DNA of 64,000 bases, from positions 324,959 through 388,958 of the forward strand of contig RHPI01002048.1 in assembly GCA_009103225.1 (NCBI GenBank), in the 5' to 3' direction. Under the pieces are notes generated by a model. The model saw only the letters and a program-made list of their open reading frames with translations, had not been told where the DNA came from and searched no databases. The translations under genes and the position numbers were made by a program. This DNA comes from Chlorokybus atmophyticus. Its lineage: Eukaryota; Streptophyta; Chlorokybophyceae; Chlorokybales; Chlorokybaceae. Below, piece by piece: positions 1 to 11,727 of the stretch (the first letter of the stretch is position 1; every line of letters begins with the position of its first letter).

Positions 1-178
1 CTCTCGCTCTCGCTCTCGCTCTCGCTCTCGCTCTCGCTCTCGCTCTCGCTCTCGCTCTCGCTCGCTCTCGCTCGCTCGCTCTCTCTCTCGCGCTCTCTCT
101 CGCGCTCGCGCTCTTGCTCTCGCTCTCGCTCTCGCTCTCGCTCTCTCTCGCTCTCGCGCTCGCTCGCTCGCGCTCGCG
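1..178. repeat. (CTCTCG)n-type microsatellite
   Basis: The window opens in a degenerate array of CTCTCG and CTCG units, interrupted by CTCTCT and CGCGCT variants. It continues beyond the left edge. No coding potential. Confidence 0.95.
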
Positions 179-1860
179 TGTGCGCAGCACACTGTCATGT
201 AATGCACATGCATGCACAGCACACGCACATCCCCAGACTCTTCCCAGCACTGTCACCACCACATAGTTCAGCAGCCGGGGGCTTGCTGGCGTCGGAGCCG
301 GGGTGTGAGTGTTGCATGGTACTTGTGCAAGCGGTGGAGCTACCAAGACCACCCGCCCGCAGCGTCTTCGCCTCGCTGCGGTGACCCATGGTACCCTAGG
401 TGAGGACTTCTACTCCTCAACCTGTCTATCTTCCTCAAACTCTGCGCCCGTTCAGCAATGATTTTAGGCGTGGTAAGTGTGCGCATCATTGCAAAAGCTT
501 CGTCACGCTGTTCTGCCAGCACGTGTGCACAGCGTGCGCGAGGTGTGGTCAGTACTGGAGCAGCAGCGGTGGCGGGGTGGGAGCCCTTGTAGGCAGCACC
601 GCTGACGCTGGAGGTAGCCCTGGCGCTGGCAGCATCAGTGTAACTGCGTCAGCGGCCGGGCTGAATAGTAGCGTGCATGTATGTCATGCTTGTGCGGCGT
701 GTTAAGGTGACAGCGTGTGCAGCCAGACCATGTATATTGTTTGTAGGTGGCTGCACACGAGCATCGACGCCCTCGTTGCAGCACAGTCACCAACATAAAG
801 TGCGATGCACACACCGCCGTACAGCATCACTATAAGTCATCAGACCTTAGGAAGTCGTGCTATCATTCTGATGGCATTGTTAACAAGCAGTGGCTTCTGG
901 TCGTTATAGATTCTATGGGCAGCACAAGGTCCATCAAGGGCAGCAGTTAAAAAACGAGCAGAACCAGCACAGTTCAACAGAGCACTCCTCAACCGTCACC
1001 GCTCACAGCAGACCGCAAGCAAGCAAAGCATGCCAGCAACGGAGTAAGCTGCGTTAAGCCTCGTAGGCCAGGCTGCGTGAGTTACAGATGTAACCGGGCC
1101 AGGAGACCGTGGCTGCTAGCCTCGCCCGCGCTCCATTGCAGCCTCACGCACAACCACCCCGCTGGTTTTGTGGTAATCACAATCTCTACATTTAATTAAC
1201 TCAAATGGTCACAAGGTCCCAGTGTCAATGCCATAACGCTAACCCAACAACGCAAAACCAAACACTAATATGAGTCACATGCACAGCATTGCATATTTTC
1301 TACTGATATGAGTGCAAGTGAATCTGGTGTGCATCAAACTGTGCATGTTGCCAGCCTAATTCACACCATGCAGCACAGCAGCATACTCCTTCTATACGCT
1401 ACCGTTGCACATCACAATACAATTGTGCGCGTCAGTCACAATTGTACCTGTGCCTTCAAAAATAGCAAGGTCTAGTCTGCAATCGACTTAAGCAAAACAA
1501 AGCACCATAATTGAAACACATCATATGCTAATGCGCAGGTAGCGCACACAATGATCACTCAGTGCACCGAGCAATGCATACGCCATGGTGATTTGGGCGA
1601 AAGGCAACATCGCAATTGCTATCAGTACACAAAGCACGTCACTAGAAAAGCAGGCAGCGTTCTGTGTTGTTGAAATGATACGTGCTGCATTTCGCCCTAG
1701 ATTGTCTATCCGTTGGTAAGTATGTCACAAAAACATCATTGTTCACGATGCAAGTCGCATAATCAAGTTCGCACGCTACTGAGTGCAACCAATGTATGGT
1801 ACAGTGGGTTGGGGTATATGTGCTCAGCGCACCATCCAAGGTGCACATAGGACTGCACAA
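179..1860. other. Intergenic stretch, no gene recognised
   Basis: All reading frames are short and low in complexity. No conserved domain, RNA gene or clear repeat family was seen. The right-hand part lies immediately downstream of the minus-strand GAPN gene and should hold its 3' untranslated region and polyadenylation site. Confidence 0.5.
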
Positions 1861-4800
1861 TTACGCCAGTGTGTACGAAGGAGCTGGCAAATTCAACACG
1901 GTGGTTTTGATCTTTGTCATCATGATAATGCTGTTTGTAATGCCTTGCGAGCCGATACCACTGTCACGCACACCCTGCACAGTTGAAGAGGTCAACATTG
2001 TTGAACAACTCGAGCACCGGAAGCCAACCCCATGCGGCCGCTCATGAACACGCAGAAAGGGCATGACAAAGGATGAAGCATACCTGAAATGGGAAGTGAT
2101 CAGGTCCACGTGCCGGCGCTGCGTTGACCTGCACAGTGCCAGTCTCCATGCCATCGCTGACAAGAATGGCCTTGTTGATGTCTTGGGTGAACACGCAACC
2201 CTGAATGTTCCAGCCACATTAATAGCAAGACACACAAGTGCATAGACAAACACTTGCAGTATGCATATTATACCTGGAGACCATAGTTGGAGTTGTTGGC
2301 AATCGACAGCGCCTCCTCCACGGTCTGCACGCGGACAAGCGGAAGCACCTGCAGAACAACAATTATTTGAAACACGACAACACCGGTGATGATGATATCT
2401 GCGTGCATGTGCAACACAGAAACATCAGTGTGTGCAGATTGTTGTCCCACTTGCACACAGGCAGGTTATCACTCCTTATGATGATATGCATTGGTCCTTA
2501 CTGGTCCAAAGGGCTCCTCCCAGCAGAGTCGGTGATCTTTGGTGACGTTGTCGATGAGGAGCGGGTATATCAAGTTGCCCTCACGCTTGTATGGCTGCAA
2601 ACGGTTGAAGGCAATGAATTTCGTATTCCACCAACAGAGGGCAAACAAGAGAACACAGACAATGCTGTGATATGCACTGCTCGTACCCAACCATGAAAGA
2701 ACAGATGGATGGCTTGCAGCTTCACAACATTACCTGCAACAGCTTGGCACCCTTCCCTTCAGCATCTTTAACAAGGCCTTCAATGAAGTCGGCGGAGCTC
2801 TGGCTGATCACTGGTGTGATGTCGCAGTCATCCTCGGGAGCACCCACCTTGAGCTTCGACATGCCCTCAAGCACCTGTGCATGTGGTACATCATGTCACC
2901 CTGGTTTACTCATCTTGCTTGTGTGTACATCCTCAGAACTGCTACTGAGATGACAGCTTGCTTGATATTGCCAACTCGCATGCACACATTCCTCGTGTGA
3001 GGTTGAGCAGCAACACACGGGGCTCAACACGTTGCTGCATGTGTAAATATGTGAAGCGTACCAGCCTGATAAGCTCATCGGCAATAGGTGCCAATGCCAG
3101 CACCAGCTTCACTGCCGTGCACCGCTGCCCACTGCAAGCACGCAGATTCAAAACCATAACTCCACACTAGCTCAACCATCATGACAATTGTCCCCTTTCC
3201 ACAACGCTGTGGTCACCTGTACGAGTAGCCGCCCTTCACAATATGCTTCGCGGCGAGCGCGAGATCTGCATCCTCAAGCACAATAGCGGCGTCCTTGCCG
3301 CCGAGCTCCATTTGAAGAGGAACCATGCCAGCCTTGCGGCTGATGGAGAGGCCTGTATCGCCGCCAGTAAAGCTGCCAACCATTGCCATGTACAATAAAC
3401 TTGCTTAATGTATGCATCCCTTATCCAGTTGATGTTGCCTATTGTTGCATCGATCTACTGCTGTGTATACCTGATGCAGTTGACCAGCTTGTGAGTAGTC
3501 AGGTAGTCACCGATCTCAGAGCCCTTTCCAGTGACAACAGACACGAGGCCGGGTGGGAAGCCTGCCCTTGCAAAGCACTGCGCCATGTGCAGGCCCGCCA
3601 CTGCGCCCTGCAGTGGTCATAGTGGTGAGTGTCGAGTGTTTCATCTAGCAGCAACTACCACCTGGAGTCAGGGGCTGTGACGTAGAGGCAGAGGGGTCGA
3701 TTATACTCAGCAATTCTTGGGGTTGTGACTGTGTCAATTGGCTAAAATTGCATGTGATATCTGTTGACCGACGGCTGGTTAGTAGTCAGCTTGCAGCATC
3801 ACCTGCGTGGGTGGCTTAAGCACGATGGAGTTTCCGGCAATGATCGCTGGCGCGAGCTTGGACACGGCGAGGTTGACGGGGTAGTTGAAAGGAGGGATGC
3901 AGAGGACGACTCCAAGAGGGACCTGTGGGACACTGTTAATTGGGCTCACAAGCAAAGATTGAGTAAGTCTTGACAACGTCACACTTCCATTTTGCCACCT
4001 TAGATGAAAGACAGAGCTTTGACCGGTCGGTGCCAGGGAACGAGTCAGACATTAGCAGCTTGCCCTCGCCAAGGATGCGCACGCCCTCTTCGGCTGTATA
4101 GTCGATCAGATCTGCTGACCGCAACACCTGCAACCACCGTACTTCAGCATCAACACTTCAGCTGGACCTCTGGCACTAGTAGCCACTAGGCTACGAGCTG
4201 TTGGACACGGTGCTGTAACGGTGATTTTTCTTGGAATGTCATTACGCAATGGCTTATGCCTGTAGTATATACATACTGAGCAGTCTAGTCGAAGGACTTG
4301 CACTGCCCGGTGTGCGTACCCTTGTTTAAGTATGCGCAGCAGCAGTGCGGGGTGCTTGCAACCGTTAGCACGCACAATTCGCAGAGCAACACCAGTGTAC
4401 CTCAGACATTGCATCCTTTTTGGGCTTTGCAATCTCCTTGACGAGGGTGTCCGCCATTTCCTGCAATGGCAATCAGCCCGCTTTCACTTACCACTGAACT
4501 GACACGCACGCACGCACAGTAAATGTGCATTCGTACAGCCACTTGACATGCAGATTTGCCGGCGCATGCAACATGACCAAGGAATGTAGTCACAGTTCAC
4601 GCGCACATGAAGCACACACTCGTGTTGAACACTGACGACTACGCAATAGTCGGTGTCTCATGTGCACTGATAGACGTGACATAGCAGCCTGCGTTCCATA
4701 TATATCGCCCATGAGCTAGTTCTTTCAATTTGACAACGTAGATGGACAAGCATGCACAGCACTCTCCTCACAGATTTGTTGTCTGGCATGACAGAAGCTA

Positions 4801-5168
4801 TCACCTTGGGATGCTCACGCATGAGCTTCGCGGCAGCGTGAAGCAGTTCGGCCCGCTTGTAAAGGGGCGTCCTGGCCCACTGCTGTTGAGCAGCCTTGGC
4901 GCAATTGAAAACCTCATCCACCTCGCTTTGCGTGCAAGCTGGACCGACAAGCAATGCAACAATCAGCCTCCACCAACCTCAGCATGAGCTCATTCAGTCA
5001 AAGTTGGAACACATGCAAACCCTAACCCTGCATGGTGTAGCATTTCTCGTTGGTGCTTGGGTTCAGGTTGGACACCGTCTTGCCGCTCTCGCTCACCGTC
5101 CACTTGCCGTTGCTGAGAAACTTGTACACGTCGCCATTCTTGATTTCGTCATAGAAAGCGTCCGCCAT
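1861..5168 (-). CDS. GAPN: Non-phosphorylating NADP-dependent glyceraldehyde-3-phosphate dehydrogenase (ALDH11 family)
   Basis: Oxidises glyceraldehyde 3-phosphate irreversibly to 3-phosphoglycerate with NADP+, giving cytosolic NADPH. About 13 exons on the minus strand encode roughly 500 residues, the usual family length. The ATG at 5168 begins MADAFYDEIKNGDVYKFL, which aligns with plant GAPN N-termini. Blocks read in order: RTPLYKRAELLHAAAKL (about 4930-4800), KEIAKPKKDAMSE (4460-4400), EEGVRILGEGK (4133-4004), IPPFNYPVNLAVSKLAP and GNSIVLKPPTQ (3922-3801), TGKGSEIGDYL (3610-3480), FTGGDTGLSISRKAGMVPL and MELGGKDAAIVLEDADL (3378-3220), the catalytic-Cys motif GQRCTAVK (about 3131), YKREGNLIYPLLIDNV and WEEPFGPV (2594-2502), ARGPDHFPF (about 2100), and GSQGITNSI near the end. 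It finishes PAPSYTLA then TAA at 1861. No frameshift or stop was seen, and splice sites look GT-AG. Exon edges are approximate. No transit peptide is visible, consistent with a cytosolic enzyme. Confidence 0.93.
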
Positions 5169-6090
5169 GTGGAACAAGCCTGTTGCACCCTAACAGTTTT
5201 TGCTGATAGCTCGCTGCGCACACAATCTGCAAATGCTCAATTTACAATTTTGTGCAATGCACGGAACCGAAGCTCAACACACGAAGAACTCAGGCTCAAA
5301 GCCAACCGGCTGCTTGCATATGAAGACGGTCAACAGCGATGAGAGACACCTCGACTATCAGCACAACCACGACGACATCTACCTGGGCCTCGCAGCCGCC
5401 ACTGTACAGGGTTGAAAGCAATAACACCCAGCACTGGGCAACACTGTTGCAAAAGTGAGCACAGTGTGTGGTGCAATGCGTTAGGCTTACGTACGGCACA
5501 CATCCCAAAGACTTCCACGCCGGTCAACTTTAACTGTAGAGTGGTTTTGGTTCTACGGTTAGAGCGCAGCTTAGACGCAAATGGAGACTATTTGTTCGCT
5601 CGTGATGGCGGTCAACACCCCACAGAGCTGTCCCGATCCCAGTCAACACAGCCGAGTCTCTGGTCGATAGGTACGGACCTGGCTGCTTTCCCTGTTCGAC
5701 GTTCGACAAGCAGAAGTCCGTCCGTCAATCAAGGGCGGTTACGCGAGAGAACTTGATTCTCTAGCTCGGAGGGACCGTTTCGTAACATTGAACTTCGACC
5801 CTTGGTGATGCCAGCATGGAACCTTCTAACCTTGCCTTGTGCACGACAAGTTGTGCTGATTTTGATCAGCAGTAACGCACTTGTTAGCTAGCCATCACCA
5901 TTCTTAGTGTTCAATGCAATTAACGAAAGTCGCTTACATAAGCAATATGAGCCAGCTCTTAATCGGTGTTACACATAATGTATATGTTGATTGTCCATTG
6001 TGATCTATCGCATGTGTTTGCGTGCAATATATATGTTAGTAAATATATGCAAATTACGCCAAGTTACATCATGCATGTTTTCACACGTAT
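5169..6090. other. Upstream region of GAPN, no other gene seen
   Basis: This gap between the GAPN start codon and the next repeat should contain the GAPN promoter and 5' leader. ORFs here are short and match no family I recognise. Confidence 0.4.
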
Positions 6091-9036
6091 ACATGGGCCC
6101 TGCAGGCCGTGCCAGTACTGGCACGAACCGGTTATGCCAATAACTATACCTGTCCTTTGGGTGTTCTCTCACAACCCCCCGAAACTGGCACAAAACCACT
6201 TGAACTAGTAATAAGTTTAAATTCATTAACTGATCGCTGGCTCAAGTGGTTTTGTGCAAGTACTAACATACCAAAAATGGGGCCAAACTTGCACAAAAAC
6301 ATTGATGGCATGCTTGACAAGAGTGCCGGAACTGGCGCACATAATTCATTTACCAGTTCTGGCACGGGCGTTTTAGGTGCTGATGCGACTCTCACTGTGC
6401 CGAAACTGGCACCAGCTATCGAACATAGTGTGTTAAAACTTGGCGATATCTCATTGTGACGACGCTGGCACCAGATGATGATATGTCAGCTTGAGTACTA
6501 GGTAATGCATAGCATATATTAAATTATGATAATGTATCAAGAAATGGTTGTCTCAACATGCCCTCACCACATGTAGCAACAATAGCTAATGATAATCACT
6601 TGCTAAGCTTAAGCTTGTCTTTGAGCTAGCAGTAGCTGTAGCTCAATGTTGCGCGCTCAGACCCAAGACCTGCCCATGCAGACCCAAGACTTGCTGCGCC
6701 TCTTGCGCACAAGCTTAGAGGTGTATATAGCCGCCAGCAGCGTCGACATGGTTGCCACACGGTTGGTGGCTGCTGCCAAAAACCCTCCGCTCTACAGCAT
6801 CGCGACCAATGCTGACAAGACCTGTAGACCAGTAGACTAGAATAAGACCAGGCTCACAAACAGCACATACCAGCAAACTGACCGTATCAATGCCGACGAC
6901 CAGCAGCGACAGCGCGTTGTTGCCAAAGCTAAACCGGTCCCAGAATTGACCACAACAGCTTTGTGTAGCCATGTTGTAAACTCTCTTTGGTATGGTATAA
7001 CTTCTTAAGATCTTGATACATAGCAACACAGCAACCATTGCACAAAAATGAGATGGTTGTTTAACCTAGTTTTATAAGCCTAAATCACAAGCTGACATGG
7101 GTGCTGTCCACATATATAAAGCGTACCCGTTAAACAGGCGGTCAATAATGTACAACGACTATTTCTTCTACCACACCTATTGCTGACGGGCTTCAAGGCT
7201 AGCAGGCTCGCCGTTAATGGGGACTCGCAAGTTGAGCGCATTTAATACTTGCTTCAATAAGTTGTGGAAGCAAGTATCCTAATGAATGTAACGTGCTTGC
7301 AAACAACAGCAAAACTTCCAGCTGCAACAGAGCACCTTCTTTAATGAGTGGAACAGTTCATGTTTGCAGCTTGTCTTTTTGCTTATGTGACATAGTTTTA
7401 GTGACAAGCGTTGCAACTAGATAATTAACACTGTGCTTAAAACCTACACACTTGGAAACAAAGAACATTTTGCACACAAGAGGTTGTTGAGCAATTGTAC
7501 CGGTGATGATGTTGATACTTTTAGGGTTGTTAAATGCCTTCAGCAAACTTTCACATCAAGGGGCAGTGTCATTAGCATGTGCTTTTTTACTTGGTGTAGC
7601 TTTTGTATGAAATAAGTCACATACGGACCGCCAGTAAGCCACGTGCTTCCAATGCTGACATGACAGTGCTAACGTAGATGCGAATCCACTTGCATGTGAG
7701 CAAACGCTTGCTGTGCACATTAATGCAGATAGGACAATAAGAAATGAGCACGCCTGCTGCCCGGCTTGCCTCTGATATCTAGCAGCACAACACTTAGCTG
7801 ATCATGTAAACAAGTACAAACACATGCTTACACCACACCCACCCACACAGACACCAAAAAAGAATAAGAAATAAAGGCCGGAAGAACGACAGCTGCCGCA
7901 GCAGGCAGCAAGCAAGTGGCTGCTGGCAGCTTTGCGCTTACTGCTGACTTGCTGCGTCTATCTGCTCGGCCGAGCAGCTGGACGCAGCAAGCCAGCAGTC
8001 AGCCACGCGCTTGCCTGCGTGCTACCTGCTGCTAAACAGCGTTAAGCAGCAGGTAGCATGCAGCAAGAAACAATCGCAAGACCATGAAAACTGCTTAAAA
8101 ACTATGACAATCAAGGCAGCACTTGAAAAAGTAATTAGCAGCTTGCAAGCATTGCCGATGGTACAAACGCAAGCAACCATACCTCAGCTAAAGGGGCGTC
8201 CTCGCCGAGCGCCCGGCGAGGCCCTCCTGAGGCGATCTCTTCAGCAAGTCCGCAAGCAGCAAGCACTAGCCGCAGCAGGTCGTGCCTAACTGCGTAGTTG
8301 CATCAAGCCGCTCAGTCGAGCAGGTTGAAGCATCTTAGCAGCCAGCTGCGCCCGTCACCACACCTACGTCAGCCGCCTTCGTCACGCTCTCCCCACTTAA
8401 GCTTACAATTGCCGGCTGCACTACTGTGGTGTTGGGCGGGAACTCACACAAATTTACAAGGCGGGAAACTCAGAAGCTTGTAGCGTATAAAAGGCTTTGT
8501 TAACAATAAACTACACGGTGTTAGCAAATGACAAGCCGGGCTGGTACGGGTCACGGGGTGGGGTGTTAACTGACTCATGCAGCTTGAGCTGACAATCAAG
8601 GTCTGAGTGACTCGGTAAGTTAGGCTCTATACTGATCCGGTTCTTTCAAGTCTCAATGGAAGTTTTCGCTAAGTCTGCCGCCACGGCGGGGTTGAAGCTA
8701 TTTGGATTAAGCTATTGATGCTAGTCTTGGAGTCTTAAGGTCTTATATCAATAACGTCATTGATTTAATTAGTTACAAAAAATGGCACAAGCTATTTGAT
8801 CCTTGACTGGTCCGAGCTTGTACCAGTGTTGGCGCGGCTTGTGAAAGCGATGCCATTGCTAGCACAGTACTTGTGCTATTACAGGCGTATCAATTATGAA
8901 CCAGTAATGGCACAGTTTGTGCCAGTACTAGCACAAGTCTTTTGCAAGTTGCCTGTACTTGCAAAGTTTTCGCGCCAGTACTGCCACGGAGCGGCCCCGT
9001 GCCAGTACCACATGTCCAGCAGCGCTAGACCCATGT
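6091..9036. mobile_element. Putative non-autonomous DNA transposon with subterminal repeats
   Basis: Both ends start ACATGGG when read inward (left at 6091, right as its reverse complement at about 9036), and both then carry clusters of TACTGGCAC / GTGCCAGTA motifs. On the left there is a perfect 16-bp palindrome, GTGCCAGTACTGGCAC (6109-6124), with further copies near 6184, 6317, 6355, 6399 and 6460. On the right copies lie near 8782, 8821, 8901-8935, 8971 and 8999. The 2.3 kb between the clusters has no credible coding sequence. Such clustered subterminal motifs in mirrored orientation are typical of cut-and-paste transposons whose transposase is supplied elsewhere. I found no clean target-site duplication, so the exact ends and superfamily are unknown. 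Confidence 0.5.
7941..8058. other. Two adjacent strong hairpins (possible small-RNA precursor)
   Basis: Stem 1 pairs 7941-7969 with 7970-7998. It has about 29 positions with only two mismatches and one G-U-type pair, and it folds directly at CTCGG/CCGAG. Stem 2 pairs 8020-8033 (TGCTACCTGCTGCT) perfectly with 8045-8058 around an 11-nt loop. They lie inside the putative non-autonomous transposon. They could be precursors of small RNAs or simple fold-back debris. Transcription cannot be judged from sequence. Confidence 0.45.
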
Positions 9037-9707
9037 GATAGAATAGGGTCCTTCTTAACAGATGTGCTATTGCAATATCTATAAGTACTAATCAGCTGCT
9101 CATATGTAGCAAAACATGATAACACTCTATGTACGAAGCTCGCAATTGAACCCCCACATCATTACGGATGTTATGAACATTAATACTGGCCACCACCACC
9201 ACCATCTTTAGCCTACAAAGGCTCTGCTTTACGTGGATGCAAGTGCGTTGTAGATTCAGTTAGAGGGGAGCAGCGGGCATAACCTGCAGCATATTAATGC
9301 AGAGGTTTGGCGTGGTGGTGGGTTGGATGGATGGATGACGCAATGCTTGTGTCATATTGTGTATGTGTCCCCCCCCNCTCCTTATCGTAAGCACTGTCGT
9401 TGCCACCAGCGGAGCAGAGCAGTATCTGCTTCAGGTGGGCGGACTACCTACCTGCCCTTTGCGTGCACATATACATAAGCTTTGGGCTGTTTGCTTTGCT
9501 CATGGCATCACGCTGCTACTATTAGATTTCTCGCCGATCGTGCTTGCTGGGTATACTTTGTGGCCCCTCTGTTCCATTATAAAGCACGTATATATTTAAA
9601 ATCTAATACTATTTTTAGAAGGTTTAAAAATGCACTCGATAGCCTCATGTAATTATTAATCATACAAATAGCACTAAACATATGACCAATATGTATACAT
9701 AGTTACA

Positions 9708-9749
<42 letters not shown>

Positions 9750-11326
9750 TATGTATATATATACACTATACATATATGTCAATCACATAGCGTTGTATGG
9801 CAATTAATAAACATAATATCCTCGCTTGCATTGCGGCATAAATACTATTTATGCATGCTTGTGTTGAAGACTTTATTCGAAATTAATGGTGTATCCATGT
9901 ATACATATGATCATTTGAATTTGTTTACAACGCACATTGGTACATGCATGTCGTATGACGCTATAGGGCCAACCCCACGCGATGTGAATTAATCGTATTG
10001 GATGCATATGTGTGAAACGTGAGCCACTTTTACTGATTTAATTATGCAAGGTAATAGTCATTACGATTTTGTGATAGCATTGAGGTTTTATAAAATGCCA
10101 ACTACATAGCTCAAAGCCGCAGCCCGGTCGCCGCAGTTACGAACCGGCTTGATTACAGGGACTGCACCTTTACGTATCCGTGATTCGCGGGTGCGCAGGT
10201 TGCGGGGGGCGCGACCAGCCATGGTCCGATCAATCGGACCATGCCATCCGGCTCTTGGACCAGACCGCTAATCACGCGGAATTAGCACGACACCAGTATG
10301 CTACAACGTATCAGACATGGTCTGCGGGCCGCATACGGCTGGTCTGCGCATAGAAATCCCTGTGCAAACAGGCGTTGCATGCCAGTTGCTCCGTGAGAGG
10401 CAGCATCCACGCCTCCTCCACCAACCTTCTGGTTGAAAGCACATTACTTGAGCATTCGCTTGCATGATCTTGCAAGTCAACTCAAGCCACACCAGCCATA
10501 CAAGCAAATTCATCTGACGAAGTCACTTGTACAGCTTTGGGCACAACGCAAGCAGCTTCTGCGCAGCAATCAACATGCGCAATTGCACTTTCTATGTTCA
10601 TCCGTAACCAAGCTAGCAGCTAGCAGCTGCCAACTTGGTATGTCTGTATTAGACGAGAGGCACGCTTGTCTGTTGCAATCAATGATCCAAATGCAAGCCA
10701 CTGAGCCAGCTATTGACGAAACGCAAGCACATGCAGTGACAACACTCTCACATGCATAAGCGTTAAAAGAGCAGCACTTACAACGAGCATTAACAATTGC
10801 TGCCGGCAGGGGTCTAGTAAAGGGGTATTTTTATCGCAATCTTAGCAACAACAAGCCAATAACAGCTGTGGCAGCAGCAGCCGCTGTAACACTGTGCTTG
10901 CATGAAGACTACAGCAAGGTTTTTAGCAGTGCTACGGTACACAGAACGCTTTAGCTGTCAGCAGCAGCGTATTAACATACCACCTACCGCTTATCATCAC
11001 TACCCGCACCGCCGTCGCCGCCATCTTGGTTTGCACCTGCAACGACAGCTCGGCAGGATGCATTAACACTCCAGCAAGGACGGATAACTACAAGCTGCAG
11101 GCTGCTTGCGCGTCTACTTATGTATGCTTGTTCCAATCCGTTAGGTCAGCGGCAATGAGCAATTGTACCATGTATGGTGCGCAAGCAATGCATTTGTATC
11201 AACGCGTGTGTATTGCTATATAAATCCTCTGGCGGGGCACGCGACCTGCACTGACGCGATTACTGGTAAAGGACCATGTCCGGTGCGTGGCGACCACCGT
11301 GGTTTTTGGACCAGCGGCTGCTCTAA
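9037..11326. other. AT-rich intergenic region, no gene recognised
   Basis: Contains an ambiguous base in a C-tract at 9376, an (AT)n microsatellite at 9710-9768 and several GC-rich repeat fragments. These include an imperfect GCGGGG..GCGACC motif at about 10202-10220 and at 11232-11249, and a 24-bp sequence at 10222-10245 that recurs at 39474-39497. ORFs such as 10433-10759 (plus) are Q/H/L-rich and match nothing known to me. Confidence 0.4.
9710..9768. repeat. (AT)n microsatellite
   Basis: Nearly pure AT dinucleotides with a few ATAC/ATGT interruptions. Confidence 0.95.
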
Positions 11327-11727
11327 GAGGGTCTTTACACCTAAGGTTCGAGCCTCGCGGTTATCAGACGTGGCGGCGCTTTTCGTTCTAACCTAATGGA
11401 GGCACCAGTTACACTAGTCGATTAGGCCGCCGGTTAGTATCGAGCTGCTTAACCTCGATGCCAGCGTGGCTATTTGTCTGCAATGCATTGCAGTGCATTA
11501 TCAACTTTTCCTAAACCACCTCCCAAGCGGCTTTAGGAAATGTTAAGGGGGGCCGCGGCAGTTGCGGTCGCGTCTGAGTGGACGACAAAGCCTGAGCTGA
11601 TACTCGCGCCTTTTGTCGTGTATTTCAAACATGCCGACGCTGGGGTTTTTTTAAAGACTGCGACGGCGGAGTTCGCAGGGCAGGCGGAGGCGGTGGCATT
11701 GCGAGGTGGTTTGTTGTGTTGCTTGCT

